Below, in pieces: positions 50,838 through 62,571 of a stretch of DNA of 64,000 nucleotides. The DNA lies in contig CAVXLJ010000018.1 of the NCBI GenBank assembly GCA_963762605.1, positions 124,001-188,000 on the forward strand, in the 5' to 3' direction. Each line of letters begins with the position of its first letter. The stretch's first letter is position 1. Made by a program: the position numbers and the translations under genes. The DNA is from CAVSRC01 sp963762605. Its GTDB lineage: Bacteria > Pseudomonadota > Alphaproteobacteria > Rhizobiales > Kaistiaceae. The notes beneath the pieces were generated by a model. That model was not told the DNA's origin and did not search any database. It saw only the letters and a program-made list of their open reading frames with translations.

Positions 50838-51449
50838 ATGGACGATGACGACGACCTCGGCGACCTGACCCACGCAGCACCCGCCTACAAGCGGGCGCTG
50901 TGGATCGTCACCATCCTCAATATCGGCTACGGCCTGATCGAGGCTGGCGGCGGGTTCCTTGCCGGCTCGCAGGGGCTGAAAGCCGATGCGCTCGACTTCC
51001 TCGGCGACGGCACGATCACGTTGCTGGGGCTCATCGCCATCGGATGGGGCCCGGCCTGGCGGGCGCGCTCGGCGCTCACGCAGGGCGTCTTCCTCGCCGT
51101 CATGGGGCTCGGCGTGCTTGCCGCCACGCTCTACCGGGTGTTCGTGGCCCATGTGCCGCAGGCGGAGCTGATGGGCGCCTTCGGCATCGTCGCGCTCATC
51201 GTCAACGTCATCTGCGCCGTCATCCTGCTCAAGCACCGCCAGGGCGACGCCAATGTCCAGGCGGTATGGCTGTTCAGCCGCAACGACGCGCTCGGCAATG
51301 CCGCGGTCGTCGTTGCCGCCGGGCTGGTGGCGGCGAGCGGAACGCCGTGGCCGGACCTCGTCGTCGCGGCCGCCATGGCCGGCCTCTTCCTGCAGTCGTC
51401 CTGGCAGATCATCGCTTCGGCCCGCCGCGAGCTGGGCGAGGGCGGGTGA
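50838..51449 (+). CDS. Cation-diffusion-facilitator-like membrane protein
   Basis: A 203-residue protein of five to six hydrophobic helices. LKADALDFLGDGTIT (about residue 47) and FSRNDALGNAAVVVAAGL (about residue 146) match the two Asp-containing metal-site helices of CDF transporters (HxxxD/DxxxD pattern, here D-x3-D and N-D). The cytoplasmic C-terminal domain of full CDFs is missing, as in short CzcD-like paralogues. It probably exports a divalent metal; the specific metal is unknown. The next gene overlaps its stop (GTGA). Confidence 0.8.
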   Translation: MDDDDDLGDLTHAAPAYKRALWIVTILNIGYGLIEAGGGFLAGSQGLKADALDFLGDGTITLLGLIAIGWGPAWRARSALTQGVFLAVMGLGVLAATLYRVFVAHVPQAELMGAFGIVALIVNVICAVILLKHRQGDANVQAVWLFSRNDALGNAAVVVAAGLVAASGTPWPDLVVAAAMAGLFLQSSWQIIASARRELGEGG

Positions 51450-51829
51450 CCATCGCCCGCGCGGCGCGCCTCAAGCGTCTGCGGTCGTGGGCGGATGCCA
51501 TCAAGATCGACGTCATGGCGCTGTGGCTGGCGGCGCGGGATCGCCGCACGCCGTGGCACGCCAAGGCCGTGGCGGCAGCGGTCGCCGCCTATGCCCTGTC
51601 GCCGATCGACCTGATCCCGGACTTCATTCCGGTTCTCGGCTATCTCGATGATATCGTCATCGTGCCGCTCGGCATCCTCATCGCCGTCCGCCTGATCCCG
51701 GCCGCGCTGATGGATGAATTCCGGCGCGAAGCGCGCAAGCGGGTGCGGCCCGTGAGCCATGCCGGCGCCATCGCCGTCGTTGCCGTATGGATCGGCGCGG
51801 CGGCGCTGCTGATCTGGTGGCTGCGGTGA
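51446..51829 (+). CDS. YkvA-family (DUF1232) membrane protein
   Basis: A 127-residue protein with the DUF1232 core YALSPIDLIPDFIPVLGYLDD (about residues 49-69) and a C-terminal membrane helix, AIAVVAVWIGAAALLIWWL. Its role is unknown. The GTG start overlaps the CDF-like gene's stop, so both are co-translated. Directly after its stop comes a transposase remnant. Confidence 0.82.
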   Translation: MTIARAARLKRLRSWADAIKIDVMALWLAARDRRTPWHAKAVAAAVAAYALSPIDLIPDFIPVLGYLDDIVIVPLGILIAVRLIPAALMDEFRREARKRVRPVSHAGAIAVVAVWIGAAALLIWWLR

Positions 51830-51840
51830 CGGAGGGACGG

Positions 51841-52058
51841 GACAGGAAGATCGACAACCACATTCACGCGCTTCGCTTTATTTCGTCTGGTACAACTTTG
51901 CGCGCACGCATAAGGCGCACAAGCTATCTCCGGCGATGGCGGCTGGCGTCACCGACCATCTGTGGTCCATGGAAGATATCGCCGCGCTGGTCGAAGCGCG
52001 GGCGCCCACGCCGGGGAAGCGTGGGCCGTACAAGACAAAGGCCACCTCCAATGCATGA
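51841..52058 (+). pseudogene. Transposase C-terminal remnant
   Basis: KIDNHIHAL is followed, after one missing base near 51873, by LYFVWYNFARTHKAHK, then LSPAMAAGVTDHLWSMEDIA and a Lys-rich tail KRGPYKTKATSNA with a TGA at 52056. This is the well-known C-terminus of a widespread proteobacterial insertion-sequence transposase (IS1-type naming in many genomes; family not certain). The catalytic N-terminal part is absent, so it is a dead fragment. It marks an old insertion between the DUF1232 gene and recA. Confidence 0.75.
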
Positions 52059-52293
52059 GCGAGCACCCCGCGAGGGAGAAGTTAAAGCCTTTCTCAAGGA
52101 CGACCGGCGGAGTTGCATCAGCATCGTGAGGCGCACCGACGGAAACTTCTGTCTGTACGAGGATTGGTACAACAATGATGAAGATGGGGAATACTGGAGC
52201 ATGCCCAATCGGCCGTTAGCTGGCATTTACGCCAACGTCGATGATGCCGAGCGCGAGGCGCGGTCTATCCCCGGCTATCAAAATTCAAACTGA
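52051..52293 (+). CDS. Small hypothetical protein
   Basis: An 80-residue protein: MHERAPREGEVKAFLKDDRR, then SCISIVRRTDGNFCLYEDWY, then an acidic NNDEDGEYWSMPNRPLAGIY and DDAEREARSIPG. It is soluble and has no recognised motif. Base composition is lower in GC than its neighbours, and its start overlaps the transposase remnant end, so it may have come in with the insertion. Confidence 0.6.
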   Translation: MHERAPREGEVKAFLKDDRRSCISIVRRTDGNFCLYEDWYNNDEDGEYWSMPNRPLAGIYANVDDAEREARSIPGYQNSN

Positions 52294-52327
52294 GACACGA
52301 CCCCGGGCCGGCCCCCTTGCGCCATGA

Positions 52328-52342
52328 GAACAAAACGTGTAC
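52328..52342. promoter_or_regulatory. LexA-box candidate upstream of recA
   Basis: GAACAAAACGTGTAC matches GAAC-N7-GAAC at seven of eight fixed positions. It lies about 87 bases before the recA start, where the SOS box of alphaproteobacterial recA genes usually lies. Confidence 0.6.
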
Positions 52343-52428
52343 AACCGTTTTCACGCTACCGGGGCGGCGAATCTTTTCCGCAAGCCATTCCATCACCCCC
52401 GGTGCCTGTGGAACAAGGAGCATCTACA

Positions 52429-53517
52429 ATGGCCGCAACGCCGCTGCGTGTGATCGAGGGTAATGGCATGGACAAGTCGAAAGCGCTCGATGCGGCGCTG
52501 AGCCAGATCGAGCGGGCCTTCGGCAAGGGCTCGATCATGCGGCTGGGCCAGAACGAGGCGACCGTCGACATTGCCACCGTGCCCACCGGCTCGCTCGGCC
52601 TCGACATCGCGCTCGGCATTGGCGGCGTGCCGCGCGGCCGGGTGGTCGAGATCTACGGGCCGGAATCCTCGGGCAAGACGACGCTCGCCTTGCACATCAT
52701 TGCCGAGGCGCAGAAGACCGGCGGCATCTGCGGCTTCGTCGATGCCGAACATGCGCTCGACGCCGGCTATGCCCGCAAGCTTGGGGTCAAGCTCGATGAC
52801 CTGCTCATTTCCCAGCCCGATACCGGCGAACAGGCGCTGGAGATCACCGACACGCTGGTGCGCTCCGGCGCGGTCGACGTGCTGGTGGTCGATTCGGTTG
52901 CCGCGCTTACCCCGCGCGCCGAAATCGAGGGCGAGATGGGCGACCAGCTTCCCGGTCTCCAGGCCCGCCTGATGAGCCAGGCGCTGAGGAAGCTCACCGG
53001 CTCGATTTCGCGCTCCAACACCACCGTCATCTTCATCAACCAGATCCGCATGAAGATCGGCGTCATGTTCGGCAATCCGGAGACCACCACTGGCGGCAAC
53101 GCGCTGAAATTCTATGCCTCGGTCCGCCTCGATATCCGCCGTATCGGCTCGATCAAGGAGCGTGACGAGGTGGTCGGCAACCAGACCCGCGTCAAGGTGG
53201 TCAAGAACAAGCTGGCGCCGCCGTTCAAGCAGGTCGAGTTCGACATCATGTATGGCGAGGGAATCTCAAAGACCGGCGAACTGGTCGATCTCGGGGTCAA
53301 GGCCGGCATCGTCGAGAAGTCGGGGGCCTGGTTCTCCTACGACAGCCAGCGCCTCGGCCAGGGCCGCGAAAACGCCAAGCAGTTCCTGCGCGACAATCCG
53401 GAGATCGCCGGCCAGATCGAGAAGGCGATCCGCGCCAATGCCGGGCTGATCGCGGAAAAATTCCTCGAGAAGGGCGGCCCGGAGGACGACAGCACCGACG
53501 ACACCGGCGAGGTTTGA
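52429..53517 (+). CDS. recA: Recombinase RecA
   Basis: A 362-residue RecA. Walker A is YGPESSGKTTLALH (near residue 80), FVDAEHALD, VLVVDSVAAL is Walker B, and the L1/L2 DNA-binding loops are EGEMGDQLPGLQARLMSQALRKL and FGNPETTTGGNALKFYAS. The C-terminus is acidic, EDDSTDDTGEV. It drives strand exchange and LexA cleavage. ATG 52429 (MAATPLRVIEGN) has AAGGAG in front; the longer in-frame start at 52324 overlaps the LexA-box region and is rejected. Confidence 0.98.
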   Translation: MAATPLRVIEGNGMDKSKALDAALSQIERAFGKGSIMRLGQNEATVDIATVPTGSLGLDIALGIGGVPRGRVVEIYGPESSGKTTLALHIIAEAQKTGGICGFVDAEHALDAGYARKLGVKLDDLLISQPDTGEQALEITDTLVRSGAVDVLVVDSVAALTPRAEIEGEMGDQLPGLQARLMSQALRKLTGSISRSNTTVIFINQIRMKIGVMFGNPETTTGGNALKFYASVRLDIRRIGSIKERDEVVGNQTRVKVVKNKLAPPFKQVEFDIMYGEGISKTGELVDLGVKAGIVEKSGAWFSYDSQRLGQGRENAKQFLRDNPEIAGQIEKAIRANAGLIAEKFLEKGGPEDDSTDDTGEV

Positions 53518-53530
53518 GCCGGGGCGGGTC

Positions 53531-53953
53531 ATGGAGCAGCGGGTCAGCCTCGTCACGCTTGGCGTTGCCGATCTCGACCGGTCGTGCCGCTTCTATGAGG
53601 CACTCGGCTGGAAGCGCGGCAACACCGATGAAGGTGTCGCCTTCTTCCAGATTCCCGGCGCCGTCTTTGCCCTGTGGCCGCGCGCCGCGCTGGCCGCCGA
53701 CGCCCGCGTGACCGATAGCGGCGCGTCCTTCGGCGGGATCGCGCTGGCCTATAACGCCCGCTCCAAAGCGGACGTCGATGCGGTGCTGGCGGAGGCGAAA
53801 GCGGCCGGTGCCGCGCTCCTCAAGCCGGCGGAAGAGGTGTTCTGGGGCGGCTATTCCGGCTATTTCGCCGATCCCGATGGCCATCCCTGGGAGGTGGCGT
53901 GGAATCCGGGCTGGTCGCTCGACGAGCAGGGCCGGGTGAGCCTGCCTTCCTGA
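53531..53953 (+). CDS. VOC-family (glyoxalase/bleomycin resistance-like) protein
   Basis: A 140-residue protein with the vicinal-oxygen-chelate fold: VSLVTLGVADLDRSCRFYEALGW and GYSGYFADPDGHPWEVAWNP, the pattern of a metal- or ligand-binding VOC module. Substrate unknown. It starts 13 bases after recA and lies before alaS, in the same direction, so it is probably part of a loose recA-alaS transcription unit. Confidence 0.85.
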   Translation: MEQRVSLVTLGVADLDRSCRFYEALGWKRGNTDEGVAFFQIPGAVFALWPRAALAADARVTDSGASFGGIALAYNARSKADVDAVLAEAKAAGAALLKPAEEVFWGGYSGYFADPDGHPWEVAWNPGWSLDEQGRVSLPS

Positions 53954-54044
53954 AAGCCTTCTGGAATTATGGACACGGCCGCCGCCGGGGCTGTAGAACC
54001 CGGCGGTTGCGGCCCTGCCGCCTTTTTAAGAACCCCGGTCGGTC

Positions 54045-56715
<2,671 letters not shown>

Positions 56716-56793
56716 CCGGCATGCCGGTGTGCCAAGACGCCTGACCTGCCGGGGCTGATCGGCGGGGCGGAAGTCGGCTATACCCGGTCCGTC

Positions 56794-58552
56794 ATGGGCG
56801 AAGGCGAGTGGATCAGGGAACTGATGATCGTGCTGGCCACGGCGGGCGTGGTCGTCCCGCTGTTCGGCCGGCTGCGCTTCGGCCCGGTGCTCGGCTTCCT
56901 GATTGCCGGCGTCATCCTCGGGCCCGGCGGGCTGGGACATTTCAGCTCGACATTTCCTTGGCTGGGCCTGGTCACCTTCTCCGATTCCGAGCATGTGCGC
57001 CCTTTTGCCGAGATGGGCGTCATCTTCCTGCTCTTCCTGATCGGGCTTGAATTCTCGCTCGACCGGCTGTGGGCGATGCGGCGCACCGTGCTTGGCATCG
57101 GCTCGACGCAAGTGCTCCTGTCGATGCTGTTGATCGGCATCACGGCCGCATGGCTGGTCGGCGGGGTGGCCGGGCCGGTGGTCGTGGCCATGGCGCTCGC
57201 CTTGTCGTCAACAGCCATTGCTTCGCAGGTGATGATCGAGCAGCGCCGCTTCGCCGCGCCGGTCGGGCGGCTGTGCATCGGCGTATTGCTCTTCCAGGAC
57301 CTCATGGTGGTGCCGATCGTCATCATCGTCGGCCTTCTCGGCGGCAGCGAGGGGGTGGCGGTGCCGGTGGCCCTGTTGCGCGCAATCGGGCTGGCGGTTG
57401 TCGCCGTGGCGGTGATCCTGACCATCGGACGGTTCGTCGTCACGCCATTGATGCGCATGGCAGCGGCGACCGGCAGCCGCGAGCTGGTGATCGCCATCGC
57501 CCTTTTCCTCGCCATCGGCACCGGCCTGCTGACGGAGATGGCCGGCCTGTCGGCGGCACTCGGCGCCTTCCTCGCCGGCATGTTGCTCGGCGATGGCGAG
57601 TTCCGCCACCAGATCGAAGTCGAGATCGACCCCTTCAAGGGATTGCTGCTCGGCCTGTTCTTCATGACCGTCGGCATGAGCTTCAACCTGGCGGCGCTTC
57701 AGGCGAACCTGCCGATCGCTGATCGCGGCGGTGGTGGCGCTGCTCGTCTTCAAGGGGATCACGATCTTCGGCGCGACCCGGCTGTTCGGCGTCGATGCGC
57801 CGGTGGCGGCTGAGGCTGCCTTCGTGCTCGCCGGCGCGGGCGAGTTCGCCTTCGTGGTCTTCACCCTGGCGCGGCGGGAAGGCGTGCTGACGCCCGATTT
57901 CTACCAGTTCCTGCTGTCGGTGGCGGCACTCTCGATGCTGGCGACGCCGGCGATGGCGGCAATCGGTCGGCGGATCGGCGCCAGGCTCTCTGCCCGGCAG
58001 GACAGCGCCCGCCACGGCGCCGGGCCGGCCAGCGCCGAGCTCAACCACCACGTCGTCATCGGCGGTTTCGGGCGGGTCGGGCGGACGGTGGGACGCCTCC
58101 TTGATGCCACGGGGATCGCCTATGTGGCGCTCGACATCAACGCCGACCGGGTGGCGCGGGCGCGCGCCCGTGGCCTGTCGGTGTTCTATGGCGATGCCAG
58201 CCGGCACGAAATCCTGCGCCAGGTCGGTGGCGGCGCGGCGCGCGCCTTCGTGGTGACGCCGGACAGGCCGGCGGCGGCCGAACGCATGGTGCGGGCGATC
58301 CGCACGGCCTGGCCAGACGCGGCCATCTATGCCCGCGCGCTCGACGCCGACCATGCCCATCAGCTCGAGGAGGCAGGCGCCACCAGCGTGGTGCCTGAGG
58401 CCCTGGAGGGCAGCCTGCAGCTCGGCGGCCGGGTGCTCTCCGGTCTCGGCCTGCCGGACGATGCGATCGATACCTACCTCGCGGTCCAGCGCGAGGCCGA
58501 GATCAAGCGGCTTGCCGATCGCGCTCCAGCAAAGCCGGCCGGGGCGGGCTGA
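56794..58552 (+). CDS. CPA2-family monovalent cation:proton antiporter (KefB/RosB-like), frame broken near 57718
   Basis: The first frame encodes about ten membrane helices with GFLIAGVILGPGGLGHF, FLLFLIGLEFSLDRLWAMRR, ALSSTAIASQVMIEQRR and FFMTVGMSFNL, typical of CPA2 antiporters. After an extra base near 57718 the second frame has MVALLVFKGITIFGATRLF, then the TrkA-N (RCK) domain HHVVIGGFGRVGRTVGRLLD and DASRHEIL. Joined it is about 585 residues. It would exchange K+ or Na+ for H+ under nucleotide control. The broken frame is probably a sequence error or a recent mutation. Confidence 0.85.
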
Positions 58553-58561
58553 GGCCGCCCC
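58541..58561. terminator. Stem-loop between convergent antiporter and GDPD genes
   Basis: A 7-bp stem (58541-58547 with 58555-58561, GGGGCGG/CCGCCCC) with a 7-base loop overlaps the antiporter stop codon, which sits in the loop. It is a candidate shared end for the two convergent genes. Confidence 0.4.
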
Positions 58562-58562
58562 G

Positions 58563-59549
58563 CTAGCGCTCGGCCAGCGCCGGCGCGATGCGGTCCACCC
58601 GGTTGGTCCAGATCAGCCCGTCGAAGCGGGACGGCACGAGTCGGAGTTCTGCACGCGTGTCGATGCCGCTGGAGAAGCCGCTGCCGTCATAGGGGCCGAG
58701 GAGCACGACGCGGGTACCCGCAGTTGCGAGCCGGGCGGTCAGCCGGTCGGGGAAGCCCCAGGTGAAACGGGCATAGTCGACCGGCACCATGAACAGCGTG
58801 TTGCGGCACGCGGATGGCACGATGCCCAACCATCCCATGAGGGCGTAGCGGATCAGGCAGCGTTTGGCGGCGTTGGTGGCGAGCACCGTCGTGTCGGGCA
58901 GCTCCGCCGCCAGGGCGTCGATGGCCTTGCCGCCGCCATAGACCTTGATCAGCGCGCGCCGCGAGGGCGAAAGCACCGCCAGCCTGGCGGCGAGGCGGTG
59001 GCCTTCGTTGGGATCGTCGCCCTTGATGTTGATGAGAAAGCGCCGGTCGGGGAAGGCATTGAGGACTTCGGCAAGCGTCGGCATGAGGCCGATGCCCTTG
59101 CCGCGGAACGGGTAGCTCTTGCCGCCATCTGCGGTGTAGCCATAGCCGATGTCGAGTGCCTTCAGCTCGGCCAGCGTGTGGTCGCGGGTGACGCCGTGGC
59201 CATCGGTGCGGCAGTCGAGCGTCCAGTCGTGGAAGACGACGAAATGCCCGTCCGTGGTCGGGTGGACGTCGAACTCGACCATGTCGGCACCCGCGGCGAA
59301 GGCTGCGGCGAAGCCGGCGATGGTGTTCTCTAGATAGGGATGCTCCGGCGGAAAGATGCGTGCCGCCGTGCAGGTGTCGCCTGTGATTCCCTCGCGATGG
59401 AAGGTCTGGCCGAGGCCGCGATGGGCGACGACCAGCGGCCTTGCCGAAGGGTGCGGCGCCAGCAGGCTGGTGTTGAGAAGAAAGACGGTGATCGCCAGCG
59501 CGAGGGCGGCCAGGACAAGCAGGCGAGCGAAGCGCAACGGACGGCGCAC
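58563..59549 (-). CDS. Glycerophosphodiester phosphodiesterase family protein
   Basis: A 328-residue protein with an N-terminal membrane anchor or signal (RLLVLAALALAITVFLLNT). The GDPD TIM barrel begins VVAHRGLG (His-Arg), followed by the metal-binding MVEFDVHPTTDGHFVVFHDWTLD. A second acidic site is in FLINIKGDD. It hydrolyses glycerophosphodiesters to glycerol-3-phosphate and an alcohol, probably outside the inner membrane. Start ATG 59549. Confidence 0.87.
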   Translation of the reverse strand: MRRPLRFARLLVLAALALAITVFLLNTSLLAPHPSARPLVVAHRGLGQTFHREGITGDTCTAARIFPPEHPYLENTIAGFAAAFAAGADMVEFDVHPTTDGHFVVFHDWTLDCRTDGHGVTRDHTLAELKALDIGYGYTADGGKSYPFRGKGIGLMPTLAEVLNAFPDRRFLINIKGDDPNEGHRLAARLAVLSPSRRALIKVYGGGKAIDALAAELPDTTVLATNAAKRCLIRYALMGWLGIVPSACRNTLFMVPVDYARFTWGFPDRLTARLATAGTRVVLLGPYDGSGFSSGIDTRAELRLVPSRFDGLIWTNRVDRIAPALAER

Positions 59550-59550
59550 A

Positions 59551-59576
59551 GGATGGCCCCCGGTGAAGGGCCATCC
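59551..59576 (-). terminator. Stem-loop after the aldo/keto reductase gene
   Basis: A 9-bp perfect stem (59551-59559 with 59568-59576, GGATGGCCC/GGGCCATCC) with an 8-base loop lies 37 bases past the aldo/keto reductase stop on the minus strand. No T-run is seen. Confidence 0.5.
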
Positions 59577-59612
59577 GTGCCTGGAAATATCGCCGAAAGA
59601 AGGGCGACCGGA

Positions 59613-60635
59613 TCAGCCTCGCTGGCGGCCGTCGTTCTGCCGTTCGATCATCCAGCCGGGATATTCCGGCGGCAGGGCGCTCACCGTGTTGAGCGCGTCC
59701 AGTTCCTCAATCGTCAGGTTGACCTCGGTGGCGGCGATGTTGTCGTCGAGCTGGTCGGTGTCGCGGGCGCCGACGATCACTGAGGTGACGAAGGGCTGGT
59801 GCAGCAGCCAGGCGATGGCTATGCGCGCCACCGAGACGCCGCGCGCTTCGGCCATCAGCCGCATGGCGTCGATGCAGGCGAAGGCGCGCTCCTTGTCGAC
59901 CGGGGGGAAGTCAAAGGCCACGCGGCGGGCGCCGTCCGGCCCTTTGGCGTCGCGGCTGTATTTGCCGGAGAGCAGGCCGCCGGCCAAGGGGCTCCACACC
60001 ATCAGCCCGACGCCCTGGTCCTGGAGCAGCGGCGCGATCTCGCGTTCCAGGTCGCGCCCGGCGATGGTGTAGTAGGCCTGCAAAGAGGCGAAGCGCGCCC
60101 AGCCGTGGCTATCGGCGACGCCCAGCGCCTGCATGATCTTCCAGGCCGCCCAGTTGGAGCAGCCGACATAGCGCACATGGCCCTGGCGCACGAGGTCATC
60201 GAGCGCGCGCACCGTCTCCTCGACCGGGGCGAGCAGGTCCTGCCCGTGGATCTGGTAGAGATCGATATAGTCGGTGCCGAGCCGCTTCAGGCTCGCCTTG
60301 ACCGCGTCCATGATGTGGCCGCGCGAGGCGCCGCGATCGTTTGGCCCCGTGCCGGTGGCGCCATGGACCTTGGTGGCGAGCACGAAATCAGTGCGCGGAC
60401 GGCCGGAATTGGCGATCGCCCGGCCGGTGATCTCCTCCGACAGGCCCTCGGAATAGACGTTGGCGGTGTCGATGAAATTGATGCCGGCGTCGAGCGCGCG
60501 GGCAAGGAGCTTGTCGGCGACCGACTGGTCGACCTGGCCGATATTGGTCCAGAAGCCGCGGCCGCCGAAGGTCATGGTGCCGAGGCAGATTTCGGAAACG
60601 AGCAGGCCCGTACGGCCGAGAGGCTGGTAACGCAT
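59613..60635 (-). CDS. Aldo/keto reductase
   Basis: A 340-residue protein of the AKR superfamily (NADP-dependent (beta/alpha)8 barrel). The tetrad Asp and Tyr are in FIDTANVYSEG (near residue 54), Lys in VLATKVHG, and His in LYQIHGQD. The cofactor site has SVIVGARDTDQLDDN near the C-terminus. It belongs to the long YajO/YhdN-like branch, whose substrates are various aldehydes and ketones. No adjacent pathway gene identifies its substrate. Start ATG 60635. Confidence 0.9.
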   Translation of the reverse strand: MRYQPLGRTGLLVSEICLGTMTFGGRGFWTNIGQVDQSVADKLLARALDAGINFIDTANVYSEGLSEEITGRAIANSGRPRTDFVLATKVHGATGTGPNDRGASRGHIMDAVKASLKRLGTDYIDLYQIHGQDLLAPVEETVRALDDLVRQGHVRYVGCSNWAAWKIMQALGVADSHGWARFASLQAYYTIAGRDLEREIAPLLQDQGVGLMVWSPLAGGLLSGKYSRDAKGPDGARRVAFDFPPVDKERAFACIDAMRLMAEARGVSVARIAIAWLLHQPFVTSVIVGARDTDQLDDNIAATEVNLTIEELDALNTVSALPPEYPGWMIERQNDGRQRG

Positions 60636-60786
60636 GGGAAATGTCCGTCGGTGAGGAAAGGGAGGTTGGCGGAGGCAAATGGAGGCGCCTCCGTTTAATG
60701 TAGTATGCGTTCGTGCCGTGGCAAGGGAGCGGCGCGACCCGGGCGCGCCGCATGGACGTGAATGACGGGCGGCCCTGGAGGCAGGC

Positions 60787-61998
60787 TCAGGCCATCGCCT
60801 TCTGAAGGTTCTCGTCGACCTTGTCGAGGAAGCCTTCGGTGGTCAGCCACTTCTGGTCGGGGCCGACCAGCAGCGCCAGGTCCTTGGTCATGAAGCCCGA
60901 CTCGACGGTGGCCACGCAGACCTTCTCCAGCGTCCCGGCAAATTTCGCCAAGGCCGCGTTGTCGTCGAGCTTGGCGCGGTGGGCGAGCCCACGCGTCCAG
61001 GCGAAGATCGAGGCGATCGAATTGGTCGAGGTCTCGTGGCCCTTCTGGTGCTCGCGATAGTGACGGGTGACGGTGCCGTGGGCGGCTTCCGCCTCCACCG
61101 TCTTGCCGTCGGGCGAGAACAGCACCGAGGTCATCAGGCCGAGCGAGCCGAAGCCCTGGGCGACGGTGTCGGACTGTACGTCGCCGTCGTAGTTTTTGCA
61201 GGCCCAGATGTAGCCGCCTGACCACTTCAGCGAGGCGGCGACCATGTCGTCGATCAGCCTATGCTCGTAGGTGATGCCGGCCGCCTTGAACTTGTCGGCG
61301 AACTCGGCCGCGAAAACCTCCTGGAAGAGGTCCTTGAAGCGGCCGTCATAGGCCTTGAGGATGGTGTTCTTGGTCGACAGGTAGACCGGATACTTGCGCG
61401 CCAGGCCGTAGTTCATCGAAGCGCGGGCGAAATCGCGGATCGAATCGTCGAGGTTGTACATGGCCATGGCGACGCCGGAGCCGGGTGCGTCGAAGACCTC
61501 GTGCTCAATGACGGTGCCGTCGTCGCCCACGAATTTGATGGTCAGCTTGCCCTTGCCGGGATAGCGGAAGTCGGTGGCGCGGTACTGGTCGCCGAAGGCG
61601 TGACGGCCGACGACGATCGGCTGGGTCCAGCCGGGCACCAGGCGCGGCACGTTCTTGCAGATGATCGGCTCACGGAAGATGACGCCGCCGAGGATGTTGC
61701 GGATGGTGCCGTTCGGCGACTTCCACATCTTCTTGAGGTTGAATTCCTTCACCCGCGCTTCGTCGGGGGTGATGGTGGCGCACTTGATGCCGACGCCATG
61801 CTTCTTGGTTGCCTCGGCCGCGTCGACGGTCACCTGATCGTCGGTCAAGTCGCGGTTCTCGATCGACAGATCGTAGTAGAGCAGGTCGATATCGAGATAG
61901 GGGCGGATCAGCTTGTCCTTGATCAGCTGCCAGATGATGCGGGTCATCTCGTCGCCGTCCATCTCGACGACGGGGTTGGCAACCTTGATTTTGGCCAT
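60787..61998 (-). CDS. icd: NADP-dependent isocitrate dehydrogenase
   Basis: A 403-residue enzyme of the eukaryote-like homodimeric subfamily II. MAKIKVANPVVEMDGDEMTRIIW starts it, SPNGTIRNILGGVIFREPI contains the substrate Ser, YWACKN-like GGYIWACKNYDGDVQSDTVAQGFGSLGLM is the metal/nucleotide region and EAAHGTVTRHYREHQKG binds NADP. It oxidises isocitrate to 2-oxoglutarate and makes NADPH. Start ATG 61998; the extension to 62076 is not conserved. Icd close to recA-alaS is a common order in Hyphomicrobiales. Confidence 0.97.
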   Translation of the reverse strand: MAKIKVANPVVEMDGDEMTRIIWQLIKDKLIRPYLDIDLLYYDLSIENRDLTDDQVTVDAAEATKKHGVGIKCATITPDEARVKEFNLKKMWKSPNGTIRNILGGVIFREPIICKNVPRLVPGWTQPIVVGRHAFGDQYRATDFRYPGKGKLTIKFVGDDGTVIEHEVFDAPGSGVAMAMYNLDDSIRDFARASMNYGLARKYPVYLSTKNTILKAYDGRFKDLFQEVFAAEFADKFKAAGITYEHRLIDDMVAASLKWSGGYIWACKNYDGDVQSDTVAQGFGSLGLMTSVLFSPDGKTVEAEAAHGTVTRHYREHQKGHETSTNSIASIFAWTRGLAHRAKLDDNAALAKFAGTLEKVCVATVESGFMTKDLALLVGPDQKWLTTEGFLDKVDENLQKAMA

Positions 61999-62197
61999 GG
62001 GCGGGGAACCTTCAGTCTGAATAGGGAGGCGGGGGAAAGTGGCGGTCTCCATATCAGCCGCCGGGGCACCAGCCAAGACACGGCCCTAGGGGATTTCCCG
62101 CAGCCATTCGACGCGCGACAAACACCTCTCGCCTCCGGTCGGCCCATGGGCAACCGGAAAATGGCAGTCAACCTGAACAAACGGCTGGAAGCCGTTA

Positions 62198-62494
62198 CTA
62201 CACTTCGAAAACTGCTTCGCCGGATACCGGGTCGGTGACGCCTAGCCCGCCACCGAGGTCCTCGAGCATGCCGCGCATCTTGTCGAGGCTGGCGATCATC
62301 TGCGCGCGGGCCTTGACGATGTCGTTCATCGAGCCCCATTCGCCGATGAGGCAATAGCTGCGCTCGCCGGTCTTGATCATGGCCAGCTTGCGTAGGCCCT
62401 TCATCTCCTGGCGAGGCACCGCGCGCTGCAGGTCGAGGAATTCCTTCTCGCGGCCGGGCTTCACCCGAAACCGCACGGCATTGTAGGCGGTCAT
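62198..62494 (-). CDS. Small antibiotic-monooxygenase-like (ABM fold) protein
   Basis: A 98-residue protein: MTAYNAVRFRVKPGREKEFLD, LRKLAMIKTGERSYCLIGEW and RAQMIASLDKMRGMLEDLG. The strand-helix arrangement is that of small dimeric ferredoxin-like proteins related to antibiotic biosynthesis monooxygenases. Catalysis is not assumed. It lies between icd and the HdeD-like gene on the same strand. Confidence 0.72.
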   Translation of the reverse strand: MTAYNAVRFRVKPGREKEFLDLQRAVPRQEMKGLRKLAMIKTGERSYCLIGEWGSMNDIVKARAQMIASLDKMRGMLEDLGGGLGVTDPVSGEAVFEV

Positions 62495-62571
62495 GGCTGG
62501 TCTTCCCCCACGCCCGTGGGAGCCGCCGACGGCGACCCCGACGGACGGCTCAATCTAGCAGAGGGCCCAGA

